From Macrotis lagotis (lineage: Eukaryota > Chordata > Mammalia > Peramelemorphia > Peramelidae): a stretch of 64,000 nucleotides of DNA. The position numbers and the translations under genes were made by a program. Positions within the stretch are counted from its first letter, which is position 1. Every line of letters begins with the position of its first letter. Shown piece by piece: positions 1-11,470 of the stretch. The stretch spans positions 19,030,583 through 19,094,582 of the forward strand of contig NC_133658.1 in the NCBI RefSeq assembly GCF_037893015.1. Reading direction: 5' to 3'. Below the pieces are notes generated by a model. The model made no database searches. It was not told the origin of the DNA and saw only the letters and a list, made by a program, of their open reading frames with translations.

Positions 1-299
1 GCAAGAGCATGATATTGACTGCATTTCCAAGTTTTCTTTAATTAAAAGAAGTTTATCATCTCCAAAAGAATCAGACTTTCCCTTCTCATTTGAGAAACCT
101 CAGACAACTTTCACTTATTTATTTATTTTCTCTCAGAGTCAGCCCAATCTCTTAAGTATTCCACATCTAAGATGCTGTGATTAGGGGTGCTTGAGGTACT
201 ATATAGATGAAGAAAGGAAGTGAAAACAATATCTCATATTTCCATACATGTTAACATTGCATTATCTCCTTGATTTTCATAACCATTTATGCTATTGTT

Positions 300-470
300 T
301 ATGCCTCATTCTCAAAGAGGACCACAACATCAGAAGGGAGATGGCATAACTTGCAAGGGAATTGGACTGAAGGGAGGTAGGGCTATTCAAAATCACCAAA
401 CTCATTCTTTTCCAGAGCTATCTGGGTCCATTGGCAGATATAGATTAGGATGACTGGGGATGACCCCAGG
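300..470 (-). repeat. Marsupial CORE-SINE tail fragment
   Basis: The stretch from 'cattctcaaagaggaccacaac' to 'gactggggatgacc' matches the distal part of the SINE found complete at 55911-56215 and 12541-12838. The tRNA-like head is missing. Borders are approximate. Confidence 0.7.
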
Positions 471-1440
471 TGGAACAAAATGCCCCGACCTTTTTTGAGG
501 TTTTCCAGGTCTCAATTTCTCTGAGGCAATGCCCATTCAGTGTGCTTAAGGCTAGATAAAAATGAGACCATCACCCTATCAACAGAAACAAGGTTGATGA
601 AACTACTACAAAGCCAGCCATAACACAACTGTGAAGTGCTACCAGTAGCTCCCATTCCTCAAAAACAACTTTGTATTCATTTCCTGTGTATTTTGATGCA
701 TTGTATCCTTGTTGGACTAAAAACCAAAACCCCACTAGGAATCATCTATTCAAAGGCATATGCAGAAACCCCTGATAAAGAGTTGAAATCCTACCTTTAA
801 TCTGAGTAATGAACAGAAATATCCACAGGAGAAAGCCCAAGAGCATGCTGAATGGTCCTAGCACAGGAAGGGAGACTGAGAGAAGCTGCAGAAGGTCTGG
901 GTGTCCTCTGCCCTTTGGCTCACCTTGTACTGTGAGCCAAGGTGGAGGTGGGTGGTGGGAGAAGAATCAGAAAGATATGGGATGTTCTTGTCTGAGCACA
1001 GGGAAGTCTTCCCTGAAGTCATTATACTACTGTCTAGGAGCTGTTCTGACATGACTGAGCAGAACCTTGACCTTGGAGCTCCCAAGCCCCAGACACTCAA
1101 TCATTTAGTGCATTGTGATTTTTGCAAAGTTTGCCCCATTCTCTTACAGGCTAAACAAGTCCCCATTTTCTAGAGAATAAGTAAATCAACTTTTGATTAG
1201 GCCCAGATCTTGAAGGACAAGCAATCTGGATTAAGCAAATTTCTTTCACAAGCTCTTTAGTAATGCTATTTCTTTCCTTTTGCCTTCTCTGAAATGGGAT
1301 ATAAACTTAGATCTGGAAGGGAAGGAACAAAAAGGAATAAATGTAGGATCATCAAGCTGAGCCTTGGATGCAGTCTCAGACCTCTAAGAGGAGTAGTGAC
1401 AGACCCAAGACTAGACCCAGATATTCTAACTCCCTAGCCT
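471..1440. other. Non-repetitive stretch, nothing recognised
   Basis: Both strands have overlapping open frames of 80-90 codons at 809-1173, but no domain, splice context or codon signal supports any of them. No repeat family was recognised. Confidence 0.4.
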
Positions 1441-1589
1441 GAGCTCTCTCAGTCTCTGTCTCTGTCTCTCTATCTTTGTTTCTGTCTCTCTGTTTCTTTT
1501 TCTGTCTTGCTTTCTGACACTTTCTTTTTCTTTTTCTTTGTTTATCTCTATTTCTCTCTGTTTTCTGTCTCTGACTCTATTTCTTTTTT

Positions 1590-1755
1590 AAAAATTTATT
1601 TATTTTCATCCATTTGCATATGCATATTTTCAAGTTACAAAATTCCTTCCCCCGCCTTCCCACCCCCCCAACCCTTCAGTGGTGAGTGGTCAGGTTAGCA
1701 TTTTACCCGCATATTTTGATAAACATCTTTGCAGATTAATATTAATTATTTTCAG
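1590..1755 (-). repeat. L1 3'-end fragment (antisense), approximate
   Basis: A T-rich start followed by 'ttttcaagttacaaaattcc' and C-rich sequence resembles the LINE 3' end also seen at 11330-11510. A TC-rich low-complexity tract (1450-1585) comes just before it. Confidence 0.5.
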
Positions 1756-1835
1756 TTTGAGGAATTAAGATTAAGGAAAGAGATACATAGGAGATAATTT
1801 TTACCAAGTGTTCAGATTCTGAAGGGTTGTTTGGT

Positions 1836-1955
1836 GTGTATGTGTGTGTGTGTGTGTGTGTGTGAGTTTGTTTTGTTTTATTTTTCTTCCTCTGGATGGT
1901 TTCTGTCTCTATTTCTGTGTGTATATGTGTGTGTGTGTGTGTCTGTGTGTCATCA
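1836..1955. repeat. TG microsatellites
   Basis: Two (TG)n runs (about 1840-1864 and 1917-1950) are separated by a T-rich spacer. Open frames here on either strand are simple-repeat artefacts. Confidence 0.9.
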
Positions 1956-1959
1956 TCAC

Positions 1960-2930
1960 CATCATCATCCAAAAAAATGTTTATTTTACCTGTGACATAA
2001 ATTTGAATTATTTTCTGTCTTCTAAATTTGAGATCTAATCTCCAGCCTCCATGTCTTTTTATTGACTTATAATATTCCTGGAACAATTTTCCCTCTTTCT
2101 TTTTCTTAGATTCCTTTGCTTTCTTCAAGGATCAATTTAAGTATCTCTTCCTCTGGGAATCTTTCTTTGTGCTTGTCCCTACTAATTATGATGTATATAC
2201 CTATCTGTTTATGTCTTGTATGTTTCAGTCCTCAGTACAATAGAAAGTCCTTTAAGAAAATGAAGTCTGAGGGTATGTTTTGTGTCTATCCTCAGCATCC
2301 CTCATAACTCCTTGGACAAAGAAGATACCCAATGAATTCTTGTTGGAGCAGATTGGAATATACTGGATTGATTGTGACTTTGACCTAAGAAGCATATGGC
2401 ATCTAAGAGCTGGAGAAGACCTTAGGCATAGTCCAGTTGAAAGCCTTTCATTGTACAAAGGAAGAGATTAGCCATAGGGAGATCAAATTCAGCCTAAGGC
2501 CATATAATGGCTCAGAAGGAAAGCCAGAATAGCATTTGTCTTTCTTTACATGTCACCAAATGAGTTGACTACTGAGATCATCTCCTAATTAGACTCCTTA
2601 GATGAAGAATCGCCTTTCCAATGTCTCTTTCAACATTATACAAAAAGTGATTTTTCCTAAATTTCATGTCTTCCCTTGTTTTAATCCAATAAAAATGCAA
2701 ATTTCTCCAATTCTCCAAATACAAATTAATCCAATACAAAATGCAAATTTTGCTATTCATCATTTAAAGAATTTCACAATCTTACTTTAGCCCTTTTTTC
2801 CAATACAGACTGGTGTATCTTCCTCCCCTAAGTAGAAAAATAGCATAACTTATAATTGGCATCCACAGAGAATGCCAACATTCTTTGCTTTATCACACAT
2901 CCATGTTTGATTTCCAGATTAATTATATGT
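1960..2930. other. AT-rich intergenic sequence, nothing recognised
   Basis: Contains only short open frames (about 60 codons) without homology I can see. Confidence 0.4.
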
Positions 2931-2939
2931 TATTCTCCT

Positions 2940-3065
2940 TCAGTCTTAGAAAGGAAAAAGCCTGGATTCAAGACTCATACTGACTATGTGACCTTGAACC
3001 TTAATCTCTCCAAGTCTTAGTATCTTCATCTGTATAATGAGGTTGACAATAATAATGGAATACTT
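2940..3065 (+). repeat. MIR-like SINE fragment
   Basis: The order 'cctggattcaagactca', 'tatgtgaccttgaacctta', 'cttcatctgtataatgagg' is the MIR/CORE-SINE core. Old and diverged. Confidence 0.65.
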
Positions 3066-3615
3066 AATTGTGGACTCCTATTGGAGAAGTGAGTTAGTTA
3101 TTCTTGTAACTTCATATTTTCCTTAGTATTTTGTTTATTCCCCAATTACATATAATATTTTAACATTCTTTTTTAAAATTTTGAGAGTGGAATCTAAGGG
3201 CAGACATCATTTTTCTATTTGAATATATCTGTATCCTCAGCAAACACCATAATGTCTGACCATACATTCTTAAAAAAAATGGTTATTGACTGATTCATTG
3301 GGTTATTTCAGGATCAGAGGAGATAAGAGATGCAAAAGGCCTGACAAAATGTGAAGTGCTTTATAAATATCATTCATTACAATGAATAACTTATGGAGTG
3401 GCCATGACTTACCCAGTAGAGAAAAGAACAGCACTAATGAAACACATTTTACAGAAATATGAAAATTCATTTATTTTTAAATCACAATTAAAATAGGTTG
3501 CTTCATCCCACCCTATGTATACATTAGATTAACTAAATTAAGAAATTATTCATTTTGGGAGGAGAGCTATGAAAAATGTTGAGTGGCTAGTTTGATCTTT
3601 TAAAAAAGATAATCC

Positions 3616-3766
3616 TAGGGGGTGGCTAGGTGGCGTAGTAGATAAAGCACAGGCCCTGGAGTCAGGAGTACCTGGGTTCAAATCCGGTGTCAGACACTAA
3701 ATAATTACCTAGCTGTGTGGCCTTGGGCAAGCCACTTAACCCCATTTGCCTTGCAAAAATCCTAAA
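3616..3766 (+). repeat. WSINE1-like SINE with target-site duplication
   Basis: It begins with the head 'ggtggctaggtggcgtagta' and ends 'ttgccttgcaaaaatcctaa' plus A run. The 14-bp duplication aaaaaagataatcc is perfect at 3602-3615 and 3767-3780, so this is a complete, fairly young insertion. Confidence 0.9.
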
Positions 3767-4194
3767 AAAAAAGATAATCCACTTAAGTTTTATTATTTCA
3801 AGAGTCAAGTTTTCTTATAACTAAAAAAACTGGCCTCATCCAGGTTGGGAATCCAATTCCTTCCCCAAGTGAATTTCCATCTGCTTGACCAGTTCTCATG
3901 GTTTTGCTAAAATGAATGACCTGGCTCTTATTTGCAGGAATAAGACGTGCTTTTAAAAATAGTTGAACCTTGACTCTGATTTCAATATCAAAGAGACCCG
4001 GCAGAGAAGGACTATCAAACCAAAGACAGAGAGATTATCTAGAGAAGAAGATGTACAATCCCTTTCTTTTCCTTTTCTACAGTGAACAGATGGCAGCTCC
4101 TTCCCCAGTAGGTTTGCTTACAGAAATGAGCTTCTGTCCACCCTTCTAAGGCCAGTGCATCAACACCCTTAGCAGAATAGTGAGGTTGTGTTCT

Positions 4195-4520
4195 TAACAA
4201 CTGATATTTCTTCTTTTTAAAAATCCATTTTATTTTATCATATTTCAAATTCCATGTAAAGATAATTTTCAAGACTCATTTTCTTTTTTCTTTTTCTTTT
4301 TTTTAGGTTTTTGCAAGGCAATGGGGTTAAGTGGCTTGCCCAAGGCCACACAGCTAGGTAATAGTATCTGAGGCTGGATTTGAACCCAGGTACTCCTGAC
4401 TCCAGGGTTGGTGCTCTATCCACTGTGTCACCTAGTTGCCTAAAGATTCATTTTCTGAAAGATTTTGAGTTCCACATTTTTCTGCTTCCCTCTTTTTTCT
4501 CCCCTCTCCCTACGAAATCA
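4195..4520 (-). repeat. L1 3' end (antisense), split by a SINE
   Basis: The L1 3' end runs 4195-4284 and resumes at 4457. It matches the antisense 3' ends near 17.4 kb and 1.6 kb. The outer borders are approximate. Confidence 0.55.
4285..4442 (-). repeat. WSINE1-like SINE inserted in an L1 3' end
   Basis: It has a T-rich start, 'aggtttttgcaaggcaatgg', and the reversed head 'actgtgtcacctagttgcct'. The duplication aaga(c/t)tcattttct lies at 4271-4284 and 4443-4456 with one mismatch. Confidence 0.88.
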
Positions 4521-4924
4521 AGTAATTTTACAGCTATGATCAAACAGCATTTCTTTAGGGTTTTGAGGTTGGTTGAGTTTCTCACAGGTATCTATTAGAT
4601 CTAAAGTCTTTTAACTCAAATATGAGCTTAAAGGTCTCCATTTGACAGGTGAGGAAACTGAATGTCAGAGACAGAATTTGAATCTAACTCTTTCAGACAA
4701 GTTCAAATTTCCTAACCTGTGGGACAGGACCATTGAATCAGGTGATTAATAGCAGGCAATATGTTCTGAACCCAGGGGGATGAGGGGGCTTATAAGTGTA
4801 GACTCTGATACTGTACATGGTATATGCTGGGCACAGTATCTTCTGCTGTGTCATTTTTCCACCAAGTTTTACTCTCTGCCCAGTCACTATTGCCCCTCAA
4901 CTGATTTTACTTCACCAGGTCCAT

Positions 4925-5160
4925 CTGTCCAACAATTAGAGGTAACTGGGTAATACAATGGATGAAACTCTAGCCCTGGAATCTGAAAAAATCTGAGATT
5001 AATTCAACCTCTAACTGTTGCTCAGCTGTGGAGTCTTGAATGTAATCTGCCTCAGTTTCCTCAAATGTAAAATAGGGATAGGGATAAAATTGGGATAACC
5101 TCCCAGAATTAGAATGAAGGTAAAATAAGATAATATTTGTGAAGGACACCACACAGGGAC
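4925..5160 (+). repeat. MIR/CORE-SINE, diverged
   Basis: Contains 'ggtaactgggtaatacaatg', 'ctctagccctggaatctga' and 'gcctcagtttcctcaaatgt' in SINE order. A MIR-like minus fragment is also visible at about 4630-4690. Confidence 0.65.
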
Positions 5161-5473
5161 TGGTAGAGTGGGTCCCTAAACAATACTCATTTCCTTCTTT
5201 TTTGAAGCTGCACCATGATTAACCCTTCCTTCTGCCCTGGAATGACACCCAACTATATGTGGGGTTGACCCTGATTAAATTGTGAACTCTTTCTAAGTGT
5301 TTAGCAATATCTTTGGGTCCATAGTTGAAACTTCTTTTATGCATTCATTCAGTCCATCTCTCCTTGGATATTGTGATGCATGGTTCAAAGTAGGTACTTA
5401 ATAAATGTTTATTGACTAACTGGAAATCTTTCCCCCTGTTCCCATATATCTGTTTGTCTAAATGCTATTTTTA

Positions 5474-5643
5474 GGGGGGGGGTTAGGGTTTTTTTTTTTT
5501 TTGCAAGGCAAACAGGGTTAAGTGGCTTGCTCAAGGCCACCCAGCTAGGTAATTATTAAGTGTCTGAGGCTGGATTTGACCTCAGGTACTCCTGACTCCA
5601 GGGCCGATGCTCTATCCACTGTGCAACCTAGCCACCCCTCTAT
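5474..5643 (-). repeat. WSINE1-like SINE with 12-bp target-site duplication
   Basis: A complete antisense copy with a long T run at 5490-5501. The flanking repeat atgctattttta is perfect at 5462-5473 and 5644-5655. Confidence 0.9.
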
Positions 5644-5689
5644 ATGCTATTTTTAATTAAACATGCTATGTATTTAAGTTCTAGTTTTG

Positions 5690-6652
5690 CTCCCATTTTT
5701 AATAGGTATATCTCATCAAAGCCTTTTTCTACATCTATAATATAATCATATGATTTTTGGTGTTTCTGTCATTGATATGACTACTTATCCTGATAGTTTT
5801 TTCTAATATTGAACCAGACTGGACCTGTTCCTAATGTATGTCTTTTATTGTAATGTCCTTGCTAATACTGGATTTGAAATTTTTGCATCACTATCCATTA
5901 TGGAAACTGAGCTATAGTTTTGCTTCTCTGTTTTTTTTTTTTTATTTACCTGGCTTAGGTATCAAAACTATATTTGCATCAAAAAAGAAATTTAGTAGGA
6001 TTTCTTTACCTATTTTTTCATAGTTCAGATGACCTTAGAATCCTTAAAACTTTGGTAAAATTCATTTGTAAACCTACCTGATCCCAGTCATTTTTTTTCC
6101 TTTAGGGATTTTATTAATGACTTGTTCAATTTACATTTCTAAGTTAGGGTTGTTTAATTATGTGATTTCCTTTTCTGTTCTACTCAGAAATTTATGGGGA
6201 TTTTTGGGGTAAATATTCATTCAATTCACTTAGATTGTCAGTTTAATTGGCATAGAGTTGGATAAAATGAATCCTAATAATTACTATAATTTTATTTTCA
6301 TTGGAGGTGCCTGTTCCCTTTTAATTTTTGAGATTGGTAATTTGGTTTTCTTTCCTTTTTTAAAAGTCAAATTAACCAATGATTTATGTATTTTATTGTT
6401 TTATTTCATAAAGCAAGATTCTAGTTTTATTTATTGCTTCAATAGTATTTATATTTCACATTTTATTAATCTCTCCTTTGATTTTGAATATTTCTGATTT
6501 GGCATTTAATTGGAGATTTTTAATTTGTTCATTTCTAGTTTTGCTTTGGTTTTAGTTACATGTCCTATTCATTGATCTGCTCTTTCTCTCTTTTATTGAT
6601 ATAAGACATTTAGAATACATTTTTGCCTAAGATACTTTTGCCTCATCCTACT

Positions 6653-6703
<51 letters not shown>

Positions 6704-7183
6704 CCCCCTCAGATTTTGTTTCTACACCTTGTTCTTTGATTCACTTATTCTTTAGGATTGGATAATTTAGTTTCCAAATAACTTTAATCTATTTTTCCTC
6801 ACCTTTTTATTAAATGTAATTTTTATTCATTATCACTCAAAAAAGGATGTATTTAGTATTTCTGCTTTTCTGCAATTGGTTGTGAGGTATTTTTATGTCC
6901 CAATACATGGTCAATTTTTGAGAAGGTGGCATGTACAGCTGAGAAAAAGTAATGGTCTTATCTATCCCCATATTCTATCATATCTCCAATGTTCTATCAT
7001 ATCTAAATTTTTAAAGATTATATTCATCTTACTGACTTCTAAAATTTATTTTATGGTTAGATTTATCTAGCCCTGAAAGGGGAAAGTTGAAATCTCCCAT
7101 AATATATTTGAGTTTTTTTAAATTTGTTTGCAAATTTATACACACACACGCATATATTTATATAATTGATGTTACTTTATTGC
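5690..7183 (-). pseudogene. L1 ORF2 remnant (RT fingers to AFD motif), decayed
   Basis: On the minus strand the text near 5735-5705 reads as a 'DVEKGFDE'-like version of the L1 RT motif A. The following 1.4 kb follows the order of L1 ORF2 between endonuclease and RT. Stops and shifts are frequent. A (CT)n run interrupts at 6655-6705. No intact frame longer than about 60 codons is present on this strand. Confidence 0.65.
6653..6711. repeat. CT microsatellite with C run
   Basis: About 25 CT units followed by eight C bases. It lies inside the L1 remnant, so it expanded after that insertion. Confidence 0.95.
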
Positions 7184-7198
7184 CTATGGTTTCTTTTA

Positions 7199-7653
7199 TT
7201 TTTTATTTGTTTAAAAGTTTTTTGAATTTTACAGCTTTTCACCTAATCTTGCTTCTCTCCCCCACCCCCACAGAAGGTGGTCTGATAATCTTTACATTGT
7301 TTCCATGGTATACATTGAATGTGATGAGAAAGAAATCATATCCTTAAGGAAAAAGTATAAGAGATAGCAAAATTACATAATAAGATAACTTTTTTTAAAA
7401 AAAAATAAAGGTAATGGCCTTTGGTCTTTGTTTAAACTCCACAATTCTTTCTTTGGATACAGATGGTATTCTCCATCTCAGGTACCCTAAAATTGTCCCT
7501 CATTGCTGCTTTGGTGGAATGAGCAGGTCCATTAAGATTGATCATCATTCCCATGTTGCTTTGAGGGTGTACAATGTTCTAGTTCTGCTGATCTTGCTCA
7601 GCATCAGTTCATGCCAATCCTTCTGGGCTTCTCTGACTTCCCATCTCTCCTGA
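7199..7653 (-). mobile_element. Short L1 3'-end insertion inside L1 ORF2
   Basis: 455 bp in antisense, starting with a T-rich tail and ending at 'ccatctctcctga'. The 15-bp duplication ctat(g/a)gtttctttta at 7184-7198 and 7654-7668 flanks it with one mismatch. The L1 ORF2 text continues across the pair. The same L1 segment is at 27790-28252. Confidence 0.85.
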
Positions 7654-8129
7654 CTATAGTTTCTTTTAGCAAGATTTAGTTTCCCTGCTTTTACCTTTTA
7701 ATTAAGTCTATATTTGCTTTTTTTTATTGTCTGAGATCATGCTTGCTGTCAAACATAGTACATTCTGTTCCAGCCCTTTATTTTCACTCTCTGTGTATCT
7801 TTCTGTTTCTAGTGTGATTCTTAACAACATATGTGGCTAGATTCTGGTTTCTAATCTTTGTTGCTATTCAATTCCATTTTCTGGGTGAGTTCATCCCATT
7901 TATATTCACAATTGTGATTACTGATTGTACATTTCAATAACTCTTTTTTCTTCATTTTATCCATTTTTGTCTTCATATGTCCTGTACCTGCTGTTCTACT
8001 TCTGACTACTTTCTTTTATTTTCCAGGCTTTTCATCACCTTCCCCCTTTGCGCTATAATCTTTCCCTCTTTCTTCACGGCTGCATAAGATAGATTTCTGT
8101 CTTTTCTGTTTCCAATTGAGTATCTCTCT

Positions 8130-8250
8130 ATATGTGAGATATACATGCATATAAATATACATATACACTGACATGTGCATGATATGTATGTATGTATGTA
8201 TTCATATGCACATAAATACATATGTTTGTATGTATATCTTTGAACCAATG
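8130..8250. repeat. ATGT-type simple repeat
   Basis: Interrupted tatg/atac units within the L1 inter-ORF spacer. Confidence 0.7.
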
Positions 8251-8597
8251 TATATCAGAGCGAGATTCAACATTTGGCCTGATAATGGCACACATAATGT
8301 TTCCCATTTTACTATAAAACTCTTCCTTCTACAGCTCTTTTATGAAAGATGATTTTCATCATTCTTTTTTTACTTCTCCTTTTTTTCACATCATCATAAC
8401 ATAATCAAATCAAATGGAGAATTCTTTTTTATTTTTTATTTTTATTTTATTTTTTATTCTCATTTTGTACAAATGTTTTTTTACATTAATAAAATATCCA
8501 TGTTTGAGTAAACAAAATACCCCCCCATAAATATAGACTTGCTTGAGTGATAAAGTAAAGGGGAGAGAAAAAAATTAAAATAAAAGAAAATAATGGT

Positions 8598-8760
8598 AAT
8601 AATTGTAGGTATGGCCAGGTGGCAAAATGGATGAAGCACCAGCCCTGGAGCTACAAACACCTGAGCCCACATCCAGCCCCATAGACCCAACAATCACCCA
8701 GCCTTGTGACATGCAAGCCACCTGATCCCCACTGCCCTGTGAAAACAAAAAAGAAGGAAA
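8598..8760 (+). repeat. SINE-like module A within the ORF1-only element
   Basis: 'ggtatggccaggtggcaaaa...gcaccagccctggagc' is a diverged tRNA-headed SINE with a GC-rich centre ('caatcacccagccttgtgac'), followed by an A-rich run. Absent from the 28 kb copy. Confidence 0.65.
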
Positions 8761-8795
8761 AAAAGACCCAAAATAAAATAAAATAGTAATAATAG

Positions 8796-8962
8796 TAGGG
8801 GTGGCTGGGTGGTGGACAGAGCATTGAGCCTTGAGCCAGGAGCACCCAGGTCCAAATCTGGCCTCAGACAGCCACCGATCACCCTGCTTTGCATCTCCAG
8901 ACAGGCCACCCAGCCCCATTTGCCCTGCACCCTCCCCCAAATAATAATAATAAAAAATGTGC
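8796..8962 (+). repeat. SINE-like module B within the ORF1-only element
   Basis: 'ggggtggctgggtggtggac...cagacagccaccgatcaccc' has the same GC-rich variant as modules A and C, and ends in AAT repeats. The longest open frame of the whole window (8809-9450, plus) runs through it but is a by-product. Confidence 0.65.
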
Positions 8963-9145
8963 TTCAGTCTTTGTTCCAACACCATCAACTCTGTCATGGG
9001 TGGATCACATTCTTTATGATAAGTCCATCGCAAAAGTTACTTCCATATTTTTCCACCATTGCCATTGCTGATCGCAACTCTCTCCTTTCTTATTTCTCCA
9101 CTACCATGTACTATATTTTCTCTCTCCTTTCACTCCAACTCTGCT

Positions 9146-9300
9146 GTAGGGTCGCTGAGTGGCACAGCAGACAGATCCCTGGTCCTGGGGCCAAGAGGCC
9201 TGAGCCCCCCTACCACCCCTTAGGCCTAGCCTCCACCTGGTCCTATGGTCTTAGACAGGCCTTCCAATCCCAGCCCCTTGCAAGAAGTAAAAATAAGAAT
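9146..9300 (+). repeat. SINE-like module C, shared by three element copies
   Basis: 'gtcgctgagtggcacagcag' to 'cttgcaagaagtaaaaataa'. The same module is at the same place at 28584-28735, and its first bases are at 41137-41180, so it was part of the master element before dispersal. Confidence 0.75.
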
Positions 9301-9767
9301 GTGTTATATCTGACCACTCTCCCCCCATGGTCCATCCTCTCCTCCTTTATTCACATCCCCACCCCTTCCCCCTGCTCCCCTCTCCTTCTTACTCCAGATA
9401 TCTACACCCCATTGAGTATATATGCTGTTTCCTCTCCTAGCCACCTCTGATGAGAGCAAAGGGTCCCTCATTCCCCCTTGCCTCCCCCCTTCCATATCAT
9501 TGCAATAGCTCATTGTGATAAAGAAAAATCTTATTATATGAAATATCTTGGCCTATTCCCCCTCTCCTTTTTCTTTCTCCCATTACATTTCCCCTTTTTT
9601 CTATTGACTCCATTTTTACACCGGATTTTATCTTCGAATTCAGCTTTCTCCTGTGCTTCAACTATAAAAACTCCCTCTACCTGCTGTATTAACTGAAAAG
9701 GTTCCTGAGTATTATCAGTGTCATTTTTCTATGCAGAAATACCTGCAGTTCATCATCATTAAGTCCC

Positions 9768-10890
9768 TCATATTTTCCCCCTCTCCTCCAATCTCCATGC
9801 TTCACCTGAGTCCTGTATCTGAAAATCAAGCCTTCTGTTCAGCTCTGGCCACTCCAAAAGGAACATTTGAAATTCCCCTGGTTCATTGAAAGTCCATCTT
9901 TTTCCCTGGAAGAGGACATTCAGCCTTGCTGGGTAGTTCATTCTTGGCTGCATTCTAAGCTCTTTTGCCTTCCGGTATATTGTATTCCAAGCCCTGCGAG
10001 CTTCCAATGTAGCTGCTGCTAAGTCCTGTGTGATCCTGACTGAAGCTCCACAATATTTGAACTGTGTCATTCAGGCTGCTTGTAGTATTTTCTCTTTGAC
10101 TTGGGAGTTCTGGAACTTGGCTATAATATTCCTAGGGGTTGGTTTTTTGGGATCTCTTTCTTGGGGGAGGGGGATCGGGGGATTCTCTCCATTTCTATTT
10201 TGCCCTCTGCTTCTAGAATATCAGGGCAATTTTCCTGTAGTAATTCTTTGAAAATGATGTCAAGGCTCTTTTCCTGATCATGACTTTCAGGTATTCCAAT
10301 AATTTTTAAATTATCTTTCCTAAGTCTGTTTTCCATATCAGTTGTTTTTTTTAATGAGATATTTCACATTATCTTCTAATTTTTCATTTTTTTTGCTTTT
10401 GAAGTATTTATTCCTGATTTCTGGAAAATTCATCAATCTCCCTGAATTCTATTCTTTGTCTGAAGGATTTGTTCTCCTCAGAGAGTTTTCTTATCTCTTT
10501 TTCCATCTGGCCAATTTTGCTTTTTAAAGCATTCTTCTCCTCAATAATGTTTTGAATTGTTTTATCCATTTGACCTAAGCTGTTTTTTAGCATGCTATTT
10601 TCTTCAGCATTTCTTTTTGGATTTCCTTGACTAAGCTGCTGACTTCTTTTTCATGTTTTTCCTGCATCTCTCTACTTTCTTTTCCCAATTTTTCTTCTAA
10701 CTCCCTCATTTGATTTTCAAAGTCTTTTTTTGAGCTCTGTCATAGCCTGAACCCAATTTCTGTTTTTCTTGGAGTCTTTACATGCAGGAACTTGTGCTTC
10801 CTCATCTTCAGACTGAGTGTTTTGATCCTTCTTGGGCTCATTTGCAAAATATTCCTTAATGGTCTTCCTCTTATTTCTCTGCTTGCTCAT
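9768..10890 (-). pseudogene. L1-type ORF1 (RNA-binding chaperone), broken
   Basis: Begins ATG at 10890 (MSKQRNKRKTIKEYFANE), followed by a Glu/Lys-rich coiled coil, an RRM with 'LRKDNLKIIGIPE', and the C-terminal domain 'RITQDLAAATLEARRAWN...YPARL.VLFQG'. Together these give the trimeric nucleic-acid chaperone ORF1p architecture. A frame change near 10135 separates the RRM from its last strand, and an in-frame TGA follows QAA just before 'MTQFKYCG' at 10070. The stop codon ends at 9768. Confidence 0.88.
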
Positions 10891-11318
10891 TTTCCCAGCC
10901 TGGGCCTGTTTTGGGGGTGCTTCCTGAGCTTTTGGGACACTCCCACAAGGGTCTCATTGTGTGAGGCTCTGTCCTCCCTCCTGGTCTGTGAGTGACCATA
11001 AGCTCCCCTCTGCCACGGGGATGAGGTGGGGGGGGCCCCTGCTGTTCTATGGGGGGCCTAGACTGCAATCAGGTTCTGAATGTGGTCAGAGCCCCAGAGT
11101 CCTGTTCCAGAGGCAGAGGACAGAACTCTGCAGTCTCTCTTCACTCCCCTCCCTCAGCTCAATCCAAATGGAGAATTCTTCTAGATGCCTAAATAATGAT
11201 AGATTCTTAAAAGATACATGTTCTATTTTCCCAAATTGAGAGGTAACCAATTTAACCTTATTGAGTCCTTTATGATTTCTCTTTCATGCTTACCTTTTAA
11301 AGTTTGGCCTTCATTCTT

Positions 11319-11421
11319 TTTTTAATTGTTGCTAATCCCATTATTGTAATGTATTTATTTTTTAAATGATGTTTTATTTTTTCAAATATATATTATGAAA
11401 GTTCTTCAACATTCTTCCAAA

Positions 11422-11470
<49 letters not shown>

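Larger units (their letters stand above)
8427..11164 (-). mobile_element. ORF1-only (HAL1-like) LINE, flanked by 16-bp duplication
   Basis: 2738 bp inserted into the older L1. The perfect duplication caaatggagaattctt is at 8411-8426 and 11165-11180. The low end is an A-rich tail on the minus strand (8427-8460). Read 5' to 3' on the minus strand it holds about 270 bp of G/C-rich leader, ORF1 (10890-9768), then about 1.3 kb without any ORF2, containing three SINE-like modules. The layout fits half-L1 (HAL1) elements, which carry ORF1 but no ORF2. The 5' end is shorter than in the copy at 28.25-31.24 kb. Confidence 0.85.

Noticed and set aside
1742..2128. 128-codon minus-strand frame rich in Thr-His repeats
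   Set aside because: Produced by (CA)n microsatellites; no domain.
8809..9450. 213-codon open frame on the plus strand, the longest in the window
   Set aside because: It runs through SINE modules and the C/T-rich spacer of the ORF1-only element, antisense to it, and resembles no protein family.
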